NCBI GenBank assembly: GCA_964247265.1
Contig: CAXTTS010000193.1
Span: 1-5,960, forward strand
Direction of reading: 5' to 3'
DNA length: 5,960 nt
Source: Alterirhizorhabdus sp964247265
GTDB taxonomy: Bacteria > Pseudomonadota > Alphaproteobacteria > Sphingomonadales > Sphingomonadaceae
Shown here in pieces: positions 1 through 5,620 of this stretch. The notes under the pieces are model-generated. The model saw nothing but the letters and a program-made list of their open reading frames with translations. It made no database searches and was not told where the DNA came from. Position 1 is the first letter of the stretch, and each line of letters starts with the position of its first letter. The position numbers and the translations under genes were made by a program.

Positions 1-229
1 TCGCCGGCGGCGTCTTCGTCTCGAACGAGAAGGAGCGGTCGGCATAGACGGTGATGACGGTCGGAAGCGGCGTGCCGACCTCCTGATCACCCGTCGAGGC
101 GTTGAACGCCTTGCAGAATTCCATGATGTTCACGCCGCGCTGGCCCAGCGCCGGGCCGATCGGCGGCGACGGATTGGCCTTGCCGGCCGGCACCTGCAAC
201 TTGACGTAACCCGTAATCTTCTTCGCCAT
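1..229 (-). CDS. rplK: 50S ribosomal protein L11, N-terminal part (truncated by window edge)
   Basis: L11 binds the GTPase-associated centre of 23S rRNA at the base of the ribosomal stalk and takes part in factor-dependent GTP hydrolysis and stringent-response signalling. The visible 76 codons read without a stop and begin MAKKITGYVKLQVPAGKA, followed by the proline-rich segment PPIGPALGQRGVNIMEF (about residues 23-39). In L11 this segment belongs to the N-terminal domain that binds thiostrepton and elongation factors. The family is about 140-145 residues, so roughly half the gene lies beyond position 1. The ATG at 229-227 has a good Shine-Dalgarno, AGGAAGAG at 241-234, with about 6 bases between its GGAAG core and the start. 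It follows nusG on the same strand after 81 bases, the usual nusG-rplK-rplA order. Identification is secure. Confidence 0.97.
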   Translation of the reverse strand, partial: MAKKITGYVKLQVPAGKANPSPPIGPALGQRGVNIMEFCKAFNASTGDQEVGTPLPTVITVYADRSFSFETKTPPA

Positions 230-233
230 GTTT

Positions 234-241
234 CTCTTCCT
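234..241 (-). promoter_or_regulatory. Ribosome binding site of rplK
   Basis: The minus strand reads AAGGAAGAGAAAC immediately before the ATG at 229. This purine-rich stretch is a strong Shine-Dalgarno at normal spacing and fixes the rplK start. Confidence 0.75.
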
Positions 242-290
242 TGGCTTAGCGGTGCATGCGGCGGGCCGTAGCCTGCCTCCCGCGGATCAT

Positions 291-306
291 CCGGCCTTCC
301 GGCCGA
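291..306 (-). other. Short hairpin just after the nusG stop, in the rplK leader
   Basis: On the minus strand CGGCC-GGAA-GGCCG forms a 5-bp GC stem (305-301 with 296-292) closed by a GGAA tetraloop, and a U-G pair can extend it to 306/291. It begins about 5 bases after the nusG stop codon. No U-run follows, so it does not look like a complete intrinsic terminator. It may act as an mRNA processing or 3'-stabilising element. The 81-base nusG-rplK gap is also where L1 binds to autoregulate the L11-L1 message in E. coli, but I cannot recognise an L1 site here. The stem is visible; any function is inference. Confidence 0.4.
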
Positions 307-310
307 AACC

Positions 311-850
311 TTATTTCGCGCGCTCGACCTGTTCGAACTCCAGCTCCACCGGGGTGGCGCGGCCAAAGATCGAGACGGATACCTTCACGCGGCTGCGATC
401 GAAATCCAGTTCCTCGACCAGGCCGTTGAAGCTGGCGAACGGGCCGTCCAGCACCTTCACCTGATCGCCGATCTCGAAATCGACCTTGACCTTGGTCTTC
501 GGCGCGGCGGTGGCGGCTTCCTCCTTGGTGGAGAGGATGCGCGCGGCCTCCGCCTCGCTGATCGCCTGCGGCTTGCCCATGCTGCCGAGGAAGCCCGTCA
601 CCTTCGGCGTATTCTTCACCAGATGGTAGACGTCGTCGTTCATCGACAGCTTGGCGAGCACATAGCCCGGAAAGAACTTCTTGTCGGACGTGATCTTCTT
701 GCCGCGGCGGACCTCCGTCACCTTTTCGGTCGGCACCTCGACGGCCTCGACAAGCTGCTCCAGCCCCAGCCGGGTCGCGTCGGCGAGGATCGCTTCCTTC
801 ACCTTGCCCTCGAAGCCGGAATAAGCGTGGATGATGTACCAGCGCGACAT
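311..850 (-). CDS. nusG: Transcription termination/antitermination factor NusG
   Basis: NusG is the universal Spt5-type elongation factor. Its N-terminal NGN domain binds the RNA polymerase clamp and its C-terminal KOW domain contacts Rho or ribosomal protein S10. The 179-residue product has the usual length. It starts MSRWYIIHAYSGFEGKV, typical for NGN. The hallmark KKFFPGYVLAKL lies at residues 57-68 and NTPKVTGFLG at 80-89. A low-complexity linker rich in Ala and Glu (about 98-115) leads to the KOW domain (about 124-179), which contains GDQVKVLDGPFASFNG (128-143). A GGGA Shine-Dalgarno at 861-858 sits 7 bases before the ATG. The gene begins 15 bases after the secE stop, so the two are almost certainly one operon. 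All conserved blocks are intact. Confidence 0.98.
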   Translation of the reverse strand: MSRWYIIHAYSGFEGKVKEAILADATRLGLEQLVEAVEVPTEKVTEVRRGKKITSDKKFFPGYVLAKLSMNDDVYHLVKNTPKVTGFLGSMGKPQAISEAEAARILSTKEEAATAAPKTKVKVDFEIGDQVKVLDGPFASFNGLVEELDFDRSRVKVSVSIFGRATPVELEFEQVERAK

Positions 851-865
851 AACGTGATCCCGACC

Positions 866-1063
866 TTAGGCGACGAGCGAGAGCAGGGCGGCGACGATCT
901 GCTTGAAGATCGTGTCGACGCCAAAAAAGAACACGCCCAGCAGCGTCGTCATCAGCACGACCATGATCGCGGTCGTCACCGTCTCGCGGCGAGTCGGCCA
1001 GACGATCTTCTTCCGCTCGGCCTGAACCTGGTTGATGAACTCACTGGGAGACGTCTTCGCCAC
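866..1063 (-). CDS. secE: Preprotein translocase subunit SecE (short single-TM form)
   Basis: SecE is the essential clamp subunit of the SecYEG protein-conducting channel in the inner membrane. The 65-residue product (starting MAKTSPSEFINQV) is the short alphaproteobacterial form with one membrane segment. An amphipathic helix (about 5-20) leads to the conserved motif KKIVWPTRRE (18-27), and one transmembrane helix follows at about 31-56. I chose GTG at 1063-1061 because GGAAGG at 1075-1070 lies 6 bases upstream and because the MAKTSPSEF start matches the family. An upstream TTG at 1102 would add 13 residues that do not resemble SecE and would overlie the ribosome binding site. The gene lies 81 bases after tRNA-Trp and 15 bases before nusG, the classical arrangement. 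Confidence 0.96.
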   Translation of the reverse strand: MAKTSPSEFINQVQAERKKIVWPTRRETVTTAIMVVLMTTLLGVFFFGVDTIFKQIVAALLSLVA

Positions 1064-1069
1064 TCTCGC

Positions 1070-1075
1070 CCTTCC
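1070..1075 (-). promoter_or_regulatory. Ribosome binding site supporting the secE GTG start
   Basis: The minus strand reads GGAAGGGCGAGA followed by GTG. GGAAGG is a strong Shine-Dalgarno with 6 bases of spacing and decides the GTG start over the upstream TTG. Upstream of it the mRNA carries a pyrimidine tract, CCTTTTCTTT, with no convincing stem before it, so I call neither a terminator nor a promoter between the tRNA and secE. Confidence 0.7.
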
Positions 1076-1144
1076 AAACAGCAAAGAAAAGGCCGCGGGC
1101 AACGCTCTGTGCCGCCCCGACCTTTTCGTTTCCCCATCGACCGG

Positions 1145-1220
1145 TGGCAGGAGTGGAGGGACTCGAACCCACGGCCCTCGGTTTTGGAGACCGATGCTCT
1201 ACCAACTGAGCTACACTCCT
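1145..1220 (-). tRNA. tRNA-Trp, anticodon CCA
   Basis: The 76-nt cloverleaf can be folded by eye. The acceptor stem AGGAGTG/CACTCCT pairs in all 7 positions. The D arm is GCTC-AGTTGGTA-GAGC. The anticodon arm is TCGGT-CTCCAAA-ACCGA with anticodon CCA at 1187-1185, which reads UGG (Trp). The variable loop is GGGCC and the T arm is GTGGG-TTCGAGT-CCCTC. The discriminator base is G, as expected for bacterial tRNA-Trp, and the 3' CCA is encoded (1147-1145). One T-stem pair is a U-U mismatch (linear nt 50 with 64; positions 1171 and 1157). Otherwise the fold is normal. A tRNA-Trp directly upstream of secE is the usual alphaproteobacterial order. Confidence 0.97.
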
Positions 1221-1241
1221 CCGATATCCGGAGAGCGGCGC

Positions 1242-1269
1242 ACATAGCCGCGACGCGATCCGGGCGCAA
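1242..1269 (-). promoter_or_regulatory. Possible sigma-70 type promoter for tRNA-Trp (and perhaps secE-nusG)
   Basis: In the 80-base gap between the GGDEF-EAL stop and the tRNA, the minus strand offers TTGCGC (1269-1264) as a -35 and CTATGT (1247-1242) as a -10, separated by 16 bases. Transcription would start around 1235, about 15 bases before the mature tRNA 5' end. The match is only moderate. A strong housekeeping promoter is expected in this gap, and this is the best candidate I see. Confidence 0.35.
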
Positions 1270-1300
1270 GGCCCGTGGACGATGGCGACATCCCGGTGGC

Positions 1301-3634
1301 TCAGGCGACGCGGCGTTGCTCCGCCTCGTCGCAGCGTACCAGCATCGCCGCCTCGTCCCCGTTCAACGGCGAGCCGGACGCGAAGCCCTGCACCTGCCGG
1401 CAGCCGAGTTGCTCCGCCAGCGCCTGCTGGTCGCCGGTTTCGGCGCCCTTGACGATGGTATCCACGCCCAGCGCGTCCGCCATCGTCACCAGCGCGCGGA
1501 TCAGGGCGATGCTCTCCGGCGCGGCCTCGTTCGCGTCGCGCAGGAAGTGACGGGAGATCTTGATCGTGCCGAAGCGCGCCTGGCGGATGCAGGCGAAGCC
1601 GGTGCCGAAATCGTCTAGCACCAGCCCGGCGCCGGTCGCGCGCAGGCGATCCATCGCCTCGATCAGCGCGTCGCCGCCTTTCAGCAGGGTTGATTCGGCG
1701 ATCTCCAGCTGTAGGCGACGCGCGGCCAGCCCGCTCATCGCCAGCGCCGCGCGGATCGCCATCGGGAGGCGGGCGTCCGTCGCCTGACCCGCCGAAAGAT
1801 TGATCGAGAGCGTGACGTGGGTGGGCCAGCGCATCGCCTCGCGGCAGGCGACATGGAGCACCCAGTCGCCGATCGGCGCCATCAGCCGCGCCGCCTCGGC
1901 GATCGGCACGAACTCGGCAGGCGCCACCTCGCCGAGATCGGGATGGCGCCAGCGCAACAGCGCCTCGAACCCGGTCAGCGCACCGCTCGCGATCGCGACG
2001 ACGGGCTGGAAGACGAGGCTCAGCTCGTCCCGCTCCAGCGCCCGGCGCAGGCCGTGCTCGATCGTCAGGCGGCGTTCCGCCTTGTCCAGCAAGGCGGGAA
2101 CGAAATGATGATGGCTGCCCCGCCCGGTGCGCTTCGACCGGTAGAGCGCCAGATCGGCGTTCCGCATCAGCGTCTCCACCCCGTGCCCGTCCCTGGGGGC
2201 AAGCGCGGTGCCGATGCTGGCGCCGACATGCAGGATGTTGCCGTCCAGCTCGAACGGCTGGGTCAGGACGCGCCGGATGCGCTGGCAGAGCGCGTCGATC
2301 TCCTCGGCATCCTCCGCGTCGCCGATCAGCATGGCGAACTCGTCGCCGCCCAGCCGGCCGCAGGCGTCGCGTTCGCCGGCCAGCCCGGCCAGCCGCGTTG
2401 CGGCGGCGCGCAGCAGCCGGTCGCCGACCGGATGCCCATAGGTATCGTTCACCGCCTTGAAACGATCGAGATCGACGAGGATCAGCGCGCACGGCGGACC
2501 ACCCGCGCCGGCCGCATCGATCGCGGCGCGCAGCCGCTCGGTAAAGCCCATGCGGTTGTCGATCTCGGTCAGCCCGTCGGCGCGGGCCAGCCGGTCGATG
2601 CGCTCCCGGCTGCGGCGCTGCTCCGTCACGTCGGATCCGACGCCGCGATAGCCGGCGAAGCTGCCGTCGCCGGCAAAACGGGGCATGGCCGACAGCCGCC
2701 ACCAGCGTTGCTCGCCGTCGATCAGCACCGGCAGCATATGATCGGTGAAGCTGTGCCGCGCGTCTAGCAGGTCGAGCAGGCCGCGCAGTTCCGCCGGGTG
2801 GCCGCCCTGCGCCGGGCAGCCATCGGCGAGCAGCGCCATCAGCGGCCGGTCGCGCAAAGCCGCCGCGGGGCGACCGAAAGCCTGCGCCAGCCGCGGCGTG
2901 GGCGAGACCAGCCGCTTGCGGACGTCGATCTCCCACAGCCAGTCCGCCGCATCGTCGGCAAAGTCCCGCAGCAACAGGCTGACGAGCCCCGCTTCATCGT
3001 CCAGCGCCGTCTCCGCCCAGCGTCGGCGCAGCGCGGCGCGGCCGGTGGCAAGGCCACCGACCAGCAGCGCCAGCGCATAGATTGGCGGCAGCGCGATCAG
3101 CACCGGCGATCCGGTGCGCGCCGTCATCACCATCAGCCCGCCGGCCATCGGGATCATGAAGCAGGTCATCGCCATCGGCATGGCGGAAAGCGTGACGGGC
3201 GCACTGGCGATCATCCCGCCCAGCACGAAGCAGATCGCGACCTGTTCGTCGACGCCGCCCTGCGCGCCGAACAGAACCGGCGGCACCGCCCAGATCAGGC
3301 CGCCCGCCAGTGCACGCAATGCCGGCCACAATATCGTCCCGATGTCCGCTCGTGACGCTGCCGGGCGCTTTGCCGTCACCGCGATGACGACCAGGGCGAA
3401 CAGCGTGGCCAGCCACGTCGCGATTTCCCACCGGGGCAGCGCGTCCCACAGCACGGCTGCCAGCGCGATAGCGCTGAACAGGTTGGTCGCCCAGGCGAGC
3501 GGCAGCATCCGCCGCGTGTCGCGCCCTTGCGCCAGCCGCACCTCGCGCCAGTTCGGCAAATCCGGATCGGCCAGGCCCAGCACCGTCCGAAGATCAGGAC
3601 GCAATTTGCGGGCGAGGACGGCGGTACGCATCAT
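1301..3634 (-). CDS. Membrane-anchored PAS-GGDEF-EAL cyclic-di-GMP signalling protein
   Basis: This 777-residue protein is predicted to make, and possibly sense or degrade, c-di-GMP at the inner membrane. About six hydrophobic segments (roughly 46-64, 70-88, 104-123, 131-150, 151-171, 176-195) form the N-terminal sensor or anchor. A PAS-like domain follows (about 225-340, starting ADWLWEIDV and ending GVGSDVTEQRR). The GGDEF domain (about 350-510) keeps DLD at 388-390 and GGDEF at 429-433, so cyclase activity is plausible. The RxxD inhibitory site is missing: the arginine position is G420. The EAL domain (about 520-765) keeps EAL at 557-559, N612, E644, DD at 674-675, K692 and Q749. However, KxD is KIS (S694), EGVET is KGAET (K729), and three residues are missing between DDFGTG and K692. 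Phosphodiesterase activity is therefore doubtful. Translation starts at ATG 3634 or the adjacent ATG 3631; the ribosome binding site is weak. It lies 80 bases downstream of the acyl-AMP ligase gene on the same strand. Confidence 0.93.
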   Translation of the reverse strand: MMRTAVLARKLRPDLRTVLGLADPDLPNWREVRLAQGRDTRRMLPLAWATNLFSAIALAAVLWDALPRWEIATWLATLFALVVIAVTAKRPAASRADIGTILWPALRALAGGLIWAVPPVLFGAQGGVDEQVAICFVLGGMIASAPVTLSAMPMAMTCFMIPMAGGLMVMTARTGSPVLIALPPIYALALLVGGLATGRAALRRRWAETALDDEAGLVSLLLRDFADDAADWLWEIDVRKRLVSPTPRLAQAFGRPAAALRDRPLMALLADGCPAQGGHPAELRGLLDLLDARHSFTDHMLPVLIDGEQRWWRLSAMPRFAGDGSFAGYRGVGSDVTEQRRSRERIDRLARADGLTEIDNRMGFTERLRAAIDAAGAGGPPCALILVDLDRFKAVNDTYGHPVGDRLLRAAATRLAGLAGERDACGRLGGDEFAMLIGDAEDAEEIDALCQRIRRVLTQPFELDGNILHVGASIGTALAPRDGHGVETLMRNADLALYRSKRTGRGSHHHFVPALLDKAERRLTIEHGLRRALERDELSLVFQPVVAIASGALTGFEALLRWRHPDLGEVAPAEFVPIAEAARLMAPIGDWVLHVACREAMRWPTHVTLSINLSAGQATDARLPMAIRAALAMSGLAARRLQLEIAESTLLKGGDALIEAMDRLRATGAGLVLDDFGTGFACIRQARFGTIKISRHFLRDANEAAPESIALIRALVTMADALGVDTIVKGAETGDQQALAEQLGCRQVQGFASGSPLNGDEAAMLVRCDEAEQRRVA

Positions 3635-3653
3635 GTCCGTTTCTGTAACGGAC
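3635..3653. repeat. Perfect 7-bp inverted repeat abutting the GGDEF-EAL start codon
   Basis: On the minus strand GTCCGTT-ACAGA-AACGGAC forms a perfect 7-bp stem with a 5-base loop. Its last base touches the ATG at 3634. The only weak Shine-Dalgarno candidate (ACGGAC) is inside the 3' arm, so as mRNA the stem would hide the ribosome binding region; as DNA it could be an operator. No U-run follows, so a terminator for the upstream gene is less likely. The repeat is visible; its role is inference. Confidence 0.5.
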
Positions 3654-3714
3654 GGTCCTTAGCGAGATGTAACCACCACCACCAAAACTGTGGGTAAGTC
3701 CGATCTCGCGAAGA

Positions 3715-5511
3715 TCAGGCGGCGATGTCGTAAGGCTGGATTTCGCCGGACAGGTACAAAGTCCGGGCCTTCGCGCGGCTGAGCTTGCCGGAACTGGTGC
3801 GCGGCAAGGTTCGCGGCGGCACCAACTCCACCACGCAGTTCATTCCGGTAATGGAACGAACCCGTTCGCGAATCTGGTCGCGCAGGCGGGAGCGTTCGTC
3901 CAGATCGGATGTGCGGCATTGCACCAGCACGGCCGGCGTCTCCTCGCCGCCCGGGGTGGTGATGGCGAAGGCGGCGATGTCGCCGGCCTTGAAGCCGGGC
4001 AGCTGCTCCACCGCCCATTCGATATCCTGCGGCCAGTGATTCTTGCCGTTGATGATGATCATGTCCTTGGCGCGGCCGACGATGTAGATGTAGCCGTCGC
4101 TCAGATAGCCCATGTCGCCGGTGTCGAGCCAGCCATCCACCATGCAGGCGGCGGTGGCCGCCTCGTCGCGGAAATAGCTGTGCATGATCGACGGGCCAGC
4201 GCACCATACCTTGCCAATCGCGCGCTCCGGCAGCGGGGCGCCGTCTTCCTCGCGAATCTCGATCCGCATGTCGCGCGCCGGCTTGCCGCAGTTCACGATC
4301 GCGCGGTAACGCTGCGGCCGGCCGGTGGCGCTGTCGCCGCCGGAAAGCTGCGTCTCCTCGACCAGCTCCACCACGATGCCCTCGCCCGGCGGCATGATCG
4401 ATACGGCGAGCGTCGCCTCGGCCAGACCGTAGCTCGGCAGGAAGGCGCTCGCCTGGAAGCCCGCCTCGGCGAATGCATCGACGAAGGCCTGCATCACGTC
4501 GGGCCGGATCATGTCCGCGCCATTGCCCGCGATCCGCCAGCGCGACAGGTCGAACCGGTCCGACGCCTTGGTCTGACTGGAGATGCGGCGCGCGCAGATA
4601 TCGTAGCCGAACGTCGGGGAGTAGCTGAGCGTGGTGCCCGCATTGCGGCTGATGAGATCGAGCCAGGCGAGCGGGCGCCGGGCGAAATCCTCGGTCTTCA
4701 TATAATCGGCCGACACCTGATTGGCGACCGGCGAGAGCAGGCAGCCGACCAGCCCCATGTCGTGATACCAGGGCAGCCACGATACGCAGCGATCGCCCTC
4801 GACCACCTCCATACCGTGCGAATGGGCCGCCAGATTGTTGAGCAACGCGTGGTGCGTCACGGCCACGCCATGCGGAAAGCGCGTCGATCCGCTGGAATAT
4901 TGGAGATAGGCGATGTCGTCCGCCGTGGCCGACGGCAGCGCCGCAACGGGCGCCGGCTCCTGCGAGAAGGCCTCCCAGTCGATCCCGGTCACGCCGGAGG
5001 CCTCGGCCGCGGCACCCGCCATCGCGCCAAGCTCCAGCGGGTAGAGCAGCATCCGCGCATCGGCGCTGTCCAGCTGCACCTTCAGCTGATCGATATAGGC
5101 GCCGCGCCCGCCGAACGAGGTGGGCAAAGGCAGCGGCACCGGCCAAGCGCCGGCATAGACCGCGCCGAAGAACAAGGCGGCGAACTCCGCGCCGGTTTCC
5201 GCCACCAGCGCCACCCGGTCGCCCGGCGCGATGCCGTGGGCGATCAGGCGATAGGCATAAGCGATCGCATCGGCGCGCAGCTCGGCATAGGGATAGGCCC
5301 GGACGAGGGCACCGCGCGCATCGTGGAAGTTCAGGCCGCGCACCCCGGTAGCGGCATAATCCAGCGCCTCGCCGAGCGTGCGGAAGTCGGAGAAGCGGCG
5401 CGGCAGCGTATCCACGGTGGGCGTGGCGATCGGCGTGCCATCGGCAGGGGGCAGCTCCCCGATCCGGGCCGTGCCAGAAACCTCATCGCGCAAGCCAGGC
5501 CACTCCTTCAT
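3715..5511 (-). CDS. Stand-alone fatty acyl-AMP ligase (FAAL-type adenylate-forming enzyme)
   Basis: It activates a fatty acid with ATP to an acyl-adenylate, which FAALs pass to an acyl carrier or polyketide synthase domain rather than to CoA. The 598-residue protein (from ATG 5511) has the full ANL fold. The A3 loop YSSGSTRFPHGV is at about 205-216, LPWYHDMGL at 246-254, and PSYGLAEATL (A5) at 359-368. DGWLDTGDMG is at 459-468, GRAKDMIIINGKNHWPQDIE (hinge and A8) at 479-498, and the A10 lysine K576 is in TSSGKLSR. The segment FGYDICARRISSQTK followed by FDLSRWRIAGNGA (about 301-331) is the FAAL-type insertion region. No carrier or reductase domain is fused. ATG 5511 has GGA 6 bases upstream; a TTG at 5577 would add 22 arginine-rich residues unlike the family. 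The lipid product is unknown. Sphingolipid or lipopeptide assembly is possible, but nothing here decides it. Confidence 0.92.
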   Translation of the reverse strand: MKEWPGLRDEVSGTARIGELPPADGTPIATPTVDTLPRRFSDFRTLGEALDYAATGVRGLNFHDARGALVRAYPYAELRADAIAYAYRLIAHGIAPGDRVALVAETGAEFAALFFGAVYAGAWPVPLPLPTSFGGRGAYIDQLKVQLDSADARMLLYPLELGAMAGAAAEASGVTGIDWEAFSQEPAPVAALPSATADDIAYLQYSSGSTRFPHGVAVTHHALLNNLAAHSHGMEVVEGDRCVSWLPWYHDMGLVGCLLSPVANQVSADYMKTEDFARRPLAWLDLISRNAGTTLSYSPTFGYDICARRISSQTKASDRFDLSRWRIAGNGADMIRPDVMQAFVDAFAEAGFQASAFLPSYGLAEATLAVSIMPPGEGIVVELVEETQLSGGDSATGRPQRYRAIVNCGKPARDMRIEIREEDGAPLPERAIGKVWCAGPSIMHSYFRDEAATAACMVDGWLDTGDMGYLSDGYIYIVGRAKDMIIINGKNHWPQDIEWAVEQLPGFKAGDIAAFAITTPGGEETPAVLVQCRTSDLDERSRLRDQIRERVRSITGMNCVVELVPPRTLPRTSSGKLSRAKARTLYLSGEIQPYDIAA

Positions 5512-5620
5512 CCTCGATCCGTCCGCCGGCCGCCGCCAGCCACGCGGCCCAATCCCCGTTGCCGGTCGAACGGTCAAGCTGCGTTCTCAATCCGGCGGGA
5601 CTGTGGCACAAACATGACGA
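5512..5620. promoter_or_regulatory. Divergent intergenic region between the acyl-AMP ligase and recX
   Basis: These 109 bases must hold the control regions of both divergent genes. On the minus strand TTGACC (5577-5572) is a good -35-like hexamer, but the hexamer 17 bases on, GATTGG (5554-5549), is a poor -10. On the plus strand no pair is convincing. A short direct repeat CGGTC-GAA-CGGTC lies at 5563-5575. I looked for the alphaproteobacterial LexA box (GTTC-N7-GTTC or its complement) and found none. recX also lacks a clear Shine-Dalgarno. The region is regulatory by position only. Confidence 0.3.

Noticed and set aside
1261..1275. Small hairpin CGGGC-GCAAG-GCCCG after the GGDEF-EAL stop, as a terminator
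   Set aside because: The stem is only 5 bp and no T-run follows on the minus strand. It also overlaps the proposed tRNA promoter.
623..1618. A 331-codon plus-strand open frame
   Set aside because: It lies antisense to nusG, secE, tRNA-Trp and the EAL end. Its composition is that of a shadow frame and it has no family resemblance.
1041..2936. A 631-codon open frame on the minus strand, overlapping the GGDEF-EAL gene in another frame
   Set aside because: It is Arg/Ala/Gly-rich with no recognisable domain and runs through the real gene, the tRNA and secE. It is a typical GC-rich shadow frame.
1301..3634. Treating the GGDEF-EAL gene as a pseudogene because of its altered EAL residues
   Set aside because: The frame is open for 777 codons with all domains in order. 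The changes are substitutions and an in-frame 3-residue shortening, which fit a specialised domain better than decay.
3662..3709. Inverted repeat GCGAGAT / ATCTCGC between the ligase and the GGDEF-EAL gene
   Set aside because: The 7-bp arms are 34 bases apart with no intermediate pairing. This is likely chance.
3659..5146. A 495-codon minus-strand frame within the acyl-AMP ligase
   Set aside because: It is an out-of-frame shadow of the ligase, whose own frame carries all conserved motifs.
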